A DNA stretch of 64,000 nt, taken from Mycobacterium sp. 1245805.9. Its GTDB lineage: Bacteria > Actinomycetota > Actinomycetes > Mycobacteriales > Mycobacteriaceae. Where the stretch lies: the NCBI RefSeq assembly GCF_001672915.1, contig NZ_LZKR01000182.1:1-64000 (forward strand), written 5' to 3'. Positions 35,951-43,735 of this stretch are shown here, piece by piece. The notes below the pieces were generated by a model. The model ran no database searches, was not told where the DNA came from, and was given only the letters and a program-made list of their open reading frames with translations. The translations under genes and the position numbers were made by a program. The number at the start of each line of letters is the position of its first letter. Position 1 is the first letter of the stretch.

Positions 35951-37416
35951 GAGCCCGCGACCGATCGCGCGGCAACGGCCGGTTCGGTGAAGGAGGCGGG
36001 CACCGCGCGGGGCGCCGGATCACCCGCCAGCGCCAGGATCTCGTCGAAACCCTCCAGCAGGCACTGGGCGAACAGCGGCTCGTTTCGCACCGAGGCCCGG
36101 TCGTAGCGCACGGTGATCGTGCACCACCCACCCCGGGAGATCAGGACGACCATCATCGCGACCCCGGGCAGCGGGCCAACACCGTACTGCCGCAAGACCT
36201 TTGCGCCGGCGATGTACGTGTCGCCGGGATAAACCGGGACGTTGCTGGCCTGCACGTCGGAACCGATCACCGAGCCGGTGAGCCCCTCGAGCACGGCCGT
36301 CGGCAGCACGCTCAGCACCGGGGCGATGGAGCCGATGATGTTCATCGCGGGCTCGTCGCGGCGCTGCGTCATCTGGGCGCGGATCTTCTTCATCCGCGCG
36401 ACCGGATCGGCGGTGCCCAACGGCGCCGCCAGGTTGACCCCGGTCCACCGGTTGCCACCGGCCGTATCCGCATCGGCCCGCAGGTTCACCGGCACCGCCA
36501 TCGGCAGCGTGCTGATCGGCACGCCGAGGGCCACGTGGTAGCGGCGCAGCGCGCCCGACAGGCCCGCAAGGTAGGCGTCGTTGATCGATCCCCCACCAGC
36601 TTTCGCGGCCCGGTGCAGGTCAGAAAGCGGGATGTCGATCGCTTCGGTGCGGGTGGCGAGGCTGCGCCGGCGCAGCAGCGGCGACGGCTCGGCAGCCCGG
36701 TTCATCACCCGCATGCCCGACACGGCGTAGCCGACCACCCCGCCGACCGTGGAAACCGGGTCCAACACCGCCTTGCCGGCCGCCGACACCGCCCCGGACA
36801 CGGCGCCCACGACGCCGTTGACGATGGCCAGGGGCAGGCGGTTGATGCCTTGGCGCATCAGGTCATTCGGCGTCAGGTCCTGCGGAACGGGTTGCGGCGG
36901 CGTCGGCCTGGCCGGCGGCTCGCGCTCGAGGTCATAGATTTCGGCGAACATCTCGACGCCGCCGACACCGTCGGTGACCGCGTGGCTGACGTGCAGCAGC
37001 GTCGCGGCCCGGCCGTCGGCCAGGCCCTCCACCAAGGTGGCGGTCCACAGCGGCCGCGAGATGTCCATCGGCGACTGCAGGATCACCTCGGCCAGGTCGA
37101 ACACCTCGCGCAGCGTGCCGGACCCGGACACCCGCACCCGTCGCACATGGAAGTCGAGGTTGAAGTCGGGATCGACCACCCAACGCGGTGACGCCGTCGG
37201 CAACGTCGGTACGACGACCTTCTGCCGCAACCGGCGCACCCGCCGGGAGGCGTTTTCGAATCGGGTCCGGAACCGGTCCCAGTCCGGCGTGGTGTCGAGG
37301 AGTTCGAGCGCCATGATTCCGGACCGCGTGCGCGGGTTCGCCTCACCCCGATGCATCAGATAGTCGACAGGTCCGAGCTCGTCGGACAATTGAACGGCCT
37401 CGACCGACGTTGTCAC
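35947..37416 (-). CDS. Wax ester synthase/diacylglycerol acyltransferase (Rv2484c-like)
   Basis: 489 residues from GTG 37416 (VTTSVEAVQLSDELGPVDYL), a start that fits the usual length; the open frame reaches back to 37467 without a ribosome site. Family WS/DGAT: makes triacylglycerol or wax esters from acyl-CoA. The active-site motif HHxxxDG appears as VSHAVTDGVGG (about 130-140), so the first His is replaced by Ser while the catalytic second His and DG remain. The C-terminal DUF1298 part includes NVPVYPGDTYIAGAKVL and MVVLISRGGWCTITVRYD. It is the first gene of the operon with plsC and plsB2. Confidence 0.9.
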   Translation of the reverse strand: MTTSVEAVQLSDELGPVDYLMHRGEANPRTRSGIMALELLDTTPDWDRFRTRFENASRRVRRLRQKVVVPTLPTASPRWVVDPDFNLDFHVRRVRVSGSGTLREVFDLAEVILQSPMDISRPLWTATLVEGLADGRAATLLHVSHAVTDGVGGVEMFAEIYDLEREPPARPTPPQPVPQDLTPNDLMRQGINRLPLAIVNGVVGAVSGAVSAAGKAVLDPVSTVGGVVGYAVSGMRVMNRAAEPSPLLRRRSLATRTEAIDIPLSDLHRAAKAGGGSINDAYLAGLSGALRRYHVALGVPISTLPMAVPVNLRADADTAGGNRWTGVNLAAPLGTADPVARMKKIRAQMTQRRDEPAMNIIGSIAPVLSVLPTAVLEGLTGSVIGSDVQASNVPVYPGDTYIAGAKVLRQYGVGPLPGVAMMVVLISRGGWCTITVRYDRASVRNEPLFAQCLLEGFDEILALAGDPAPRAVPASFTEPAVAARSVAGS

Positions 37417-37525
37417 CGCTGACCAAGCCTCCTGTCTGGGACCCGCAAACCAGATTGCCCAACCCACGCTAGTCGGCTTGCCGCGCTGGTGAAAGGCGCG
37501 ATCCGGTCGGCGAAGGGGCCCCGGC

Positions 37526-38773
37526 TCAGCTGGCCGAAGTCGCGGACAGCGGCAATGAACCCGCCCGCGAGCCGGCGCGGCCGCCGTAGACGATGCCCAG
37601 GAAGTCGGCGACGGCCCCGGCGGCCAAGCGCGACCGCACCGTCGGGGTGATGTCGAACGCGTGGTGCGCGTTGGCGAGTTCGGCGTAGCCGACCGTGGCG
37701 GCCCCGGCGTCCCGTAGCGCGGCGCAGAAGACCCGGGCCTGGCCGGTGGGAACCAGTTCGTCTTTCTCGCCGTGCAGCACGAAGAACGGCGGGGCCTCGC
37801 TGTGCGCGTAGGCGATCGGCGACGCGGCCCTGAAGCGCTCGGGGTTCTCGCTGTAGCGGGACTTGAGAACGAAGTGCTCGAGGAACGGCAGCATCATCTC
37901 GTGCATGTTCTCGAAGTCGGTGAAGTCGTAGACGCCGTAATAGGGCGCGACGGCCTGGACGGTGGTGTCTGCGTCCTCGAATCCGGGCTGGAACGTCGGG
38001 TCGTTCGGGGTGAGCGCGGCCAGCGACGCGAGGTGACCGCCCGCCGACCCGCCGGTGATCGCGATGAAGTCGGGATCGCCGCCGTAGTCGGCGATGTTCT
38101 CGCGGACCCACGCGATCGCTCTCTTCACGTCGATGAGGTGCGTCGGGAACGTGCAGCGTGGGCTCTTGCTGTAGTTGATCGAGACGCAGATCCAGCCGAG
38201 CTCGACCATGTGGCTCATCAGCGTGTAGGCCTGATGGCGTTTGCCGTTGACGGCCCACGCCCCGCCGGGGACCTGGATCAGCACCGGCGCGCGCCGGCCG
38301 GGCGCGAGGTCGTGACGCCGCCAGATGTCCAGCAGGTGTTCGCTGCCGCCGGGGCCGTAGGAGATGTCGGACGTTTCCGCGGCGTACCGGCGGTGCGGCC
38401 CGGGCCTGCGCAACAGCCCGCCCCGCGGCGCACCCTCGGACTGGACGTAGGCCGGGTGGCGCACCAGGTCACGAAAGTTCGGCCCGAAGCACTCGACGAG
38501 CGCGGCGGTGAGGGCTTCGTCGGCTTTCTGGGCGGCCCACGAGGTGCCGACGCGCCCGATGGCGGGGCGCGATACCCGAGACAGCGCGTGCCCGGTCACC
38601 ACGTGCGGGGGAAATTCGGTGGAGAGCCAGCCGGCGACCCAGCCGACCGCAAATGGTGAGCCGCGCAGCAACAGCGCACCGGCGCGGTACGTATCCCTCG
38701 CGTCAGCAGCCAGCCGCAGTGCCTGCGCACCGGCCTGCGAGCAGCGCGAAGTCAAGTTCAAGGTCACGCTCAT
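37526..38773 (-). CDS. lipQ: Carboxylesterase LipQ (alpha/beta hydrolase)
   Basis: 415 residues from ATG 38773 (MSVTLNLTSRCSQAGAQALR); the frame is open further upstream but Rv2485c has about 421 residues. Hormone-sensitive-lipase-like fold: nucleophile elbow ITGGSAGGHLAS (Ser about 255), oxyanion segment VLIQVPGGAWAVNG (GG of the HGG type, with His replaced by Pro), Asp in LHGEKDELVP and His in ANAHHAFDI. No signal peptide, though the N-terminal third is hydrophobic and may sit at the membrane. Likely acts on short-chain esters. Confidence 0.9.
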   Translation of the reverse strand: MSVTLNLTSRCSQAGAQALRLAADARDTYRAGALLLRGSPFAVGWVAGWLSTEFPPHVVTGHALSRVSRPAIGRVGTSWAAQKADEALTAALVECFGPNFRDLVRHPAYVQSEGAPRGGLLRRPGPHRRYAAETSDISYGPGGSEHLLDIWRRHDLAPGRRAPVLIQVPGGAWAVNGKRHQAYTLMSHMVELGWICVSINYSKSPRCTFPTHLIDVKRAIAWVRENIADYGGDPDFIAITGGSAGGHLASLAALTPNDPTFQPGFEDADTTVQAVAPYYGVYDFTDFENMHEMMLPFLEHFVLKSRYSENPERFRAASPIAYAHSEAPPFFVLHGEKDELVPTGQARVFCAALRDAGAATVGYAELANAHHAFDITPTVRSRLAAGAVADFLGIVYGGRAGSRAGSLPLSATSAS

Positions 38774-38957
38774 GCAACGCACCCCTCGACGGCTATGCAC
38801 ACGCTTCGTTGCGGTTAACGGCTGATTATCAACCGGTGTTGTGCGTGTGTCGAGGACCACACGATAACCGATAAGTGCGGCGGCGGAAGACTTTTCGGGC
38901 GCGTCGCGTTCAGCGAGTCTTTCGGCGTGTCGCGTTCGATAGACTGGCCTGCGCATT

Positions 38958-39034
38958 GCCTCCGTAGCTCAGGTGGATAGAGCAAGGGCCTTCTAATCCC
39001 TAGGTCGCACGTTCGAGTCGTGCCGGGGGCACCA
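38958..39034 (+). tRNA. tRNA-Arg (anticodon TCT)
   Basis: Acceptor arms GCCTCCG and CGGGGGC pair with one G-T-type position, the D arm is GCTC/GAGC, the T arm GCACG/CGTGC has the loop TTCGAGT, and CCA is encoded. The anticodon loop is CTTCTAA (TCT). The last anticodon-stem pair is C31 opposite T39, a mismatch. TTTTTG follows directly and could help termination. No integration-type direct repeat was found next to it. Confidence 0.9.
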
Positions 39035-39186
39035 TTTTTGTGTAACTTCTCGACGCGCTGACCTGAGCCGCTTTCAGTCAGCGCGATCACGGCTGAATTC
39101 GTGCCGACCGCGTTGTGCGAGATCGAGGTGCGTCGACGCGCATCGTCGTTGCCGGCCAGCGACACTTCGCCATGGTTTGCCGACGG

Positions 39187-40510
39187 TTACGTGCCGCTCC
39201 CGCCCGAACTGCCGGAGGCGCCGGTACTACCAGCACCGCCGCTCACCCCGGGGCTTCCCCCGGCGCCGCCGCTGCTGCCACCTCCCCCGCCGGCGCCGCC
39301 GGCGCCGCCGCCGCCGCCGGAACCGCCGGAACCGCCGGTGCCGTCGTTGCCGTCGGCGCCGCCTCCGCCGTGACTACCGCCGGTGCCCCCGGTGCCGCCG
39401 GTGCCACCGGTGCCGCCATCGCCACCGGTGCCGCCGTCGCCGCCCAAGCCAGCCTGGCCGCCTCCACCGCCCGCCGCGCCGGGGGCGCCGCCGGTGCCGC
39501 CAGTCCCGCCGGTACCGCCAGTGCCGCCGGTGCCGCCGGTGCCGCCGGTGCCGCCGTCGCCGCCCTGGCCGATGCCGGCCCCGCCGGTGCCGCCGGTGGC
39601 GCCCGTGCCGGTGGCGCTGGTCCGCCGGTGCCGCCGGCGCCGCCGTCGCCGAACAACCCGCCGGTGCCGCCAGTGCCACCGGTCCCGCCAGTGCCGACAG
39701 CAGCCCGCCGGCGCCGCCGGCCCCACCGGTTCCGCCGGCCACTGTCGCGCTTCCGCCGGCCCCACCGGCCCCGCCGCGGCCGAACAGACCGGCGGCTCCG
39801 CCGGCTCCGCCGGTCCCGCCATTCATGCCGTTGCCGAAGCCGCCGGTGCCGCCGAGCCCGCCAGTGCCGAACAGCCCGCTCGGGCCGCCGGACCCACCGG
39901 TCCCACCGCTGTACCCGCCAGTTCCGCCGGGGCCGCCGTTGCCGGCCAGCAACCCGCCGGCCCCGCCAGCCCCGCCAGCCACACCGGTACCGATCCCGCC
40001 GGTGCCACCGGCGCCGCCGGTGCCAAACAGCCCGGCGGCCCCACCGCTGCCACCCTTCTGACCGGCGGCCCCCGATCCGCCGGCTCCACCGTCACCGAGC
40101 AACCAACCACCGGCCCCGCCGTTGGCCCCACTAAGCGGGGCACCGTTCGCGCCATTGCCAATTAGGGGGCGCCCGGTCAGCGTCAGGAATGGCGCGTTGA
40201 TCAGATTGAGCAGATCCTGCAACGGTGTGGCGGCGGCGGCCTCAGCACTGGCGTAGGAGCCCGCACCCGCGGCCAAGGCCTGCACGAACTGCTGATGAAA
40301 CGCCGCCGCCTGCGCGCTGAGCGCTTGGAATTCCTTGCCTTGGGCGGAGAACAGCGCCGCGACGGCACCCGACACCTCATCGGCGCCCGCGGCCCGCAGC
40401 CCCGTCGTCTGAGCCGCCGCCGCGTTGGCCGCGCCGAGCGTCGAACCAAGGTTCGTCAAATCCGAAGCCGCCGCGGCCACAGCCTCCGGCCCCACGATCA
40501 CAAACGACAT
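39187..40510 (-). pseudogene. PE_PGRS family gene with two frameshifts
   Basis: Starts at ATG 40510 (MSFVIVGPEAVAAAASDLTN) after GGGAGG. The PE domain spans about 95 residues and keeps the type VII secretion signal YASAE. The linker LLNLINAPFLTLTGRPLIGN is typical of PE_PGRS proteins. The Gly-Gly-Ala/Thr repeats run until about base 39695, where the frame changes; the Gly-rich code continues in a second frame (39695-39620) and again changes near 39617, after which a third frame gives GTGGTGG repeats ending GGSGT at 39187. Read straight through, the protein would end in Arg/His-rich nonsense at 39374. By position it matches PE_PGRS42 (Rv2487c). Real decay and sequencing error in GC-rich repeats cannot be separated. 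Confidence 0.85.
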
Positions 40511-40516
40511 TGGCAC

Positions 40517-40936
40517 CTCCCAGAGCGAAATGACCGACGCGTCATCCCGAACTGGGGCCCCGATCCCCCAGCAAGGAATCGGCAGCGTCGCACGCTACCC
40601 CGATCCGCGCCAAACATCTCGCGTCCATCCCGGGTTCTAAGCAAACTCATGTAAACCTCTGTGCCTGGTGGCACCCGGCGCTCGGCAGGTTTTGAACTGC
40701 CACTCTCAGCGACCATGGCCGCGGCTCACTCGTCCAGCAAGGTGTCAACAAGCGCGCTGCTCGGCGTGCGGCCACGCAACACGCGGGTCGCCGGAGTTCG
40801 GAGTCGATGGCCTAACACAACCGTCAGATCTTTCATGGAGCCTTTTAGCCCAATTACCAGGCTGCTAGCGTCGCGAAGAAAGACGGCTCGTGGTCGGGCA
40901 GCGGGTTAATGGTGCATCGGTAGGAAGGCGCACGAA
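40517..40936. other. Intergenic region without a gene
   Basis: 420 bp between the PE_PGRS start and the haemophore-like gene. It must hold both divergent promoters. GGAAGG at about 40922 serves the downstream gene. No open frame with a ribosome site and no notable repeat was seen. Confidence 0.6.
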
Positions 40937-41278
40937 ATGGCCAAACACTCGCCGGCAGGACTGGTTGTCGTGGTTTGCGCTTCGGCGTTGGCATGGACCG
41001 CGGGGGCCGGGGTCGCGTCCGCAGACCCGGATCTGACTCCCCTTATCAACACGACCTGCACTTATTCGCAGGCGGTGGCGGCGCTGAACGCGGCTTCGCC
41101 CGATGGCGGCGCGGAGTATGCCGCGTCCCCGGAGAGGCAGACCTGGCTCCATGCGTTTCTCGACGGAGGGGCTGCGCAGCGCCGGCAGTTGATCCAGCAG
41201 CAGGCGCCCGCGGTCAACCAGTACGCCGGGTACCTCGTGACGATGGCCAACACCTGCAAAAACTATCCAGCCGGCTAG
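40937..41278 (+). CDS. Secreted haemophore-related protein
   Basis: 113 residues. A signal peptide covers about 1-29 (VVVVCASALAWTAGAGVASA, cleavage before DPDLT). The mature part of about 84 residues is helical with two cysteines far apart (TTCTYSQ and NTCKNYPAG) and matches the mycobacterial haemophore-like pattern: TCTYSQAVAALNA, then LIQQQAPAVNQYAGYLVTMA. M. tuberculosis Rv0203, from the same broad group, carries haem outside the cell. Whether this one binds haem is unknown; the Tyr/His ligands of Rv0203 cannot be confirmed here. It converges with the cutinase gene. Confidence 0.82.
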   Translation: MAKHSPAGLVVVVCASALAWTAGAGVASADPDLTPLINTTCTYSQAVAALNAASPDGGAEYAASPERQTWLHAFLDGGAAQRRQLIQQQAPAVNQYAGYLVTMANTCKNYPAG

Positions 41279-41316
41279 CGGCAGGATACGAGCACTCCAA
41301 GTCCCAAGCAGCGCCG

Positions 41317-42099
41317 TTAGAGATGACTCACGGCGAACGCCGCGGCGTCGTTGGTCATCCCGTTCGTGCTGTACATGAGGTGTGCGAGTCCCGGCTGCGG
41401 GTTGGGGACACCAGAGCAGATGTCGTCACCGGGAACGCACAACTCGATGGTCTTGGGCGCGTATAGCGGGCCGATCCTGATAGGCGGCGCGCCGTAGCTG
41501 CCCAGGAACTGGTCCGAAGGCTTTCCGAACAGTGCGACCGCGGCGACGTGGTCAGCAATCTGCGGCGCCATCGGCTTGGGAACATACGGCATGTACTCGG
41601 CCGGTACTTCCCTCGGTACGGAAGCCGAAGTGAGGAAACCCGCGATGACCGCGCCTTGGGAGTAGCCGCCGATCACCATCCTGGTGTTCGGACAGTTCGC
41701 CGCAGTGGACACAACATGGTCCCTCGCGTTGTAAATCCCGTTCATGACGGTGCTGAGGAAAGGTAAGGCCGCTTGCAAATCGCCGGCGGGAGGAAAATCG
41801 CCGCTCGCGGCGTAGTCGACCCCGTAGACCCCGATCGACCGGTTGCCGGCTTGCCCGCGCAGTGAGTCGACAAATGCCTGTCCCACCGCGCCAACGCCCG
41901 GTGGCTCGTAGGTACCGCGGGCGAACACAACCTCAATGTCGGGGCACGGTTGGGCGGACGCGGACAGGACGGGCGGCCCCAGCAGTGCCCCGCAGGTCGC
42001 GACAACGCCAGCCCCAACGAAGCGAACGATCTGGCGGGCGCTGACGCGGATCAACAGGCGACGCGCCCACTCAGCCTGTATTGATTTCCTGATTTTCAT
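41317..42099 (-). CDS. Secreted cutinase family esterase
   Basis: About 260 residues from ATG 42099 (MKIRKSIQAEWARRLLIRVS). A long signal region ends near SASAQPCPD. The catalytic triad is visible: Ser in GGYSQGAVIAG, Asp in CVPGDDICSG and His in LAHLMYSTNG. Paired cysteines (QPCPD/NCPN and ELCVPGDDIC) match cutinase disulfides. Mycobacterial Culp proteins act outside the cell on lipids and esters rather than plant cutin. Similar proteins are T-cell antigens in M. tuberculosis. Confidence 0.92.
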   Translation of the reverse strand: MKIRKSIQAEWARRLLIRVSARQIVRFVGAGVVATCGALLGPPVLSASAQPCPDIEVVFARGTYEPPGVGAVGQAFVDSLRGQAGNRSIGVYGVDYAASGDFPPAGDLQAALPFLSTVMNGIYNARDHVVSTAANCPNTRMVIGGYSQGAVIAGFLTSASVPREVPAEYMPYVPKPMAPQIADHVAAVALFGKPSDQFLGSYGAPPIRIGPLYAPKTIELCVPGDDICSGVPNPQPGLAHLMYSTNGMTNDAAAFAVSHL

Positions 42100-42333
42100 T
42101 TGCACCCCACAGTGTCGCGGCATCCCCCGACCCGTGGTCTTCGTTAAATGCTGCCATACCAAACAGGGAAAGAAATACCCCCGTTGTCAGCAAATTACCG
42201 CCCCGACGGGCCGGCTCCGCTGACATGTATGACCTCGGCTGGCCCATGGTCGTGTCGGGCTTGCGCCGAGGTGGCGCCCCGGCGAATCATCAACAGCTGG
42301 CATGAGCAGTCTCCTTGGCGTTAATGGTTAAGC

Positions 42334-42525
42334 GTGGCCCTTAGGCGTGTTGACGAATTGAAGCCTGGAGACAGGATCCGCATGAGGATCGGGCACGCCA
42401 CCGTCGTAGCGACCGAACCCCTTGACGACGACCGAACGCTGATCACCTTTCTCTACGGGACGCAGGGGCCCGCCGACAACTCCCTCACGGTCGATGTCCT
42501 GGACGACGACGAGTGGGGCTGGTAA
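42334..42525 (+). CDS. Small conserved hypothetical protein
   Basis: 63 residues from GTG 42334 (MALRRVDELKPGDRIRMRIG). The compact beta-rich sequence (ATVVATEPLDDDRTLITFLY) with a final acidic DDDEWGW looks like a small barrel of the SH3 or Hint-like kind often found with KPGDRI. No signal or membrane segment. The ribosome site is weak, so the start could be GTG 42349. It ends one base before the converging membrane-protein gene. The 234 bp upstream to the cutinase gene hold no other gene. Confidence 0.55.
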   Translation: MALRRVDELKPGDRIRMRIGHATVVATEPLDDDRTLITFLYGTQGPADNSLTVDVLDDDEWGW

Positions 42526-42756
42526 TCACGACTTCTTTGACGGAATGACGATGACGACGATCAGCGTCAGGATCGAGAAGAACAGCCCGAGCAGGCCCCA
42601 GCCGATGGCGCTGCGACCTTTCATTCCCGCGATCACGGCGCACACGATGGCGGCGATGATGCTGCCGATCGCGACGAAGATGCCTTTGATCCCCTTGAGG
42701 ATGATTCCCGCGGCCTCGGGTTGCTGTGCCGCGGCAAGGACAATGCTGTGCAACAT
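42526..42756 (-). CDS. Small two-helix membrane protein
   Basis: 76 residues from ATG 42756, seven bases after GGAGG. Two strongly hydrophobic segments: IFVAIGSIIAAIVCAVIAGM and AIGWGLLGLFFSILTLIVVI, joined by a short basic turn (KGRS) and ending PSKKS. This is the pattern of small mycobacterial inner-membrane proteins with no assigned role. Its position between a hypothetical gene and a DUF4383-like gene gives no clue. Confidence 0.65.
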   Translation of the reverse strand: MLHSIVLAAAQQPEAAGIILKGIKGIFVAIGSIIAAIVCAVIAGMKGRSAIGWGLLGLFFSILTLIVVIVIPSKKS

Positions 42757-42917
42757 GGTGCCTCCTCGATGAACGACACAGTCCGGGCGTGCGCCGATCT
42801 GACTGGATAGATACCCAACCGGGCGAGCAACCAAGCCAGGAGCACCGAGCGCTGGAGTAGTCCGGCCGGTAGCGGGTAGCCGGTGCGAAGGAGTTTGTTC
42901 GGGCTGGAGGTCGCGCG

Positions 42918-43721
42918 ATGCCGGTTACCGCGGGTCACGTTCCCGGCCTGACGTCGGGTTGGCGCAGGGTTCCCATGGACCCGGGGCGCTTCCACAGCGG
43001 TCGTTGGTTCCTGCTGATCGAGGGCGCGCTGGTGAGCGCGTTCGGCATCGCCGGGCTGATCTCGGCGGCCCTGCATCCGCACGCCGGTCCCACCGGCGCC
43101 CCGGTGCTCGGCCTGATGACGACCCCGGCGCACAGCGGCCTGCTGCTGGCGTTCGGGGTGATGGCCATTGCGGCGGTCGCGCGTCGCCGCACGGCGGTGG
43201 CCGTCACCGCACTGAGCGCGGTGGCCTACTTGATGCTGTTGTTTTTCAGCAGCGTCGCCACGGCGCGCAGGGTCCCGACGCCGATGGGGTTCCACGCCGC
43301 CGACGTCCTGCTGCACGGGGTGCTGGCGGCGGTCAACCTCGCGCTGCTCATGTGGCTGATTCCCGACGAGTTGGGCGACGAGGTCTGGGCGCCGCGACGA
43401 CGGCGCCGCGACCGCGATAAGCGCAGGCCCCCGCCCCCCGACGAGGTCACCGCGAGGGTCCCCGCGCCCGCGGCGCCCGCGCAGGAGTCGGACACTCAAC
43501 CAGGCCCACCTCAAACCGCCGACTTCGAGCAGTCGAGCAACCTCGAAACCAATGAACTTTTTACCCTCGATGCCGAGAAGCCAACGCCGGTAAAGCATTC
43601 CGCCGCTCGAGTGAGCGATAGGGCGCTACCGCGCCGGGCTCTCCTGGCCGCGGCCGTCCTGGCGGCTGTCGTCGGAATCGTCATCTGGATGCGCCGCCGA
43701 AACGATTCGCAGCAGTCCTGA
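42918..43721 (+). CDS. DUF4383-like membrane protein with cytoplasmic tail
   Basis: 267 residues. Four hydrophobic segments fill residues about 28-155 (FLLIEGALVSAFGIAGLISA, LLLAFGVMAIAAVA, VTALSAVAYLMLLFFSSV and VLLHGVLAAVNLALLMWLIP), as in DUF4383 proteins. A basic loop and a Pro-rich cytoplasmic stretch follow, and a last hydrophobic helix (ALLAAAVLAAVVGIVIWM) leads to a basic end. The role is unknown. The gene converges on the LuxR-type regulator with 14 bp between stops. Confidence 0.7.
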   Translation: MPVTAGHVPGLTSGWRRVPMDPGRFHSGRWFLLIEGALVSAFGIAGLISAALHPHAGPTGAPVLGLMTTPAHSGLLLAFGVMAIAAVARRRTAVAVTALSAVAYLMLLFFSSVATARRVPTPMGFHAADVLLHGVLAAVNLALLMWLIPDELGDEVWAPRRRRRDRDKRRPPPPDEVTARVPAPAAPAQESDTQPGPPQTADFEQSSNLETNELFTLDAEKPTPVKHSAARVSDRALPRRALLAAAVLAAVVGIVIWMRRRNDSQQS

Positions 43722-43735
43722 CATGGGTCGCAACG

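Noticed and set aside
39187..40160. CRISPR array
   Set aside because: The repeats are short in-frame Gly codon repeats of PE_PGRS, without regular spacers.
39115..40165. Long plus-strand open frames antisense to the PE_PGRS gene
   Set aside because: They are by-products of the GC-rich repeat; residues are Ala/Pro/Arg runs without a start context or homology.
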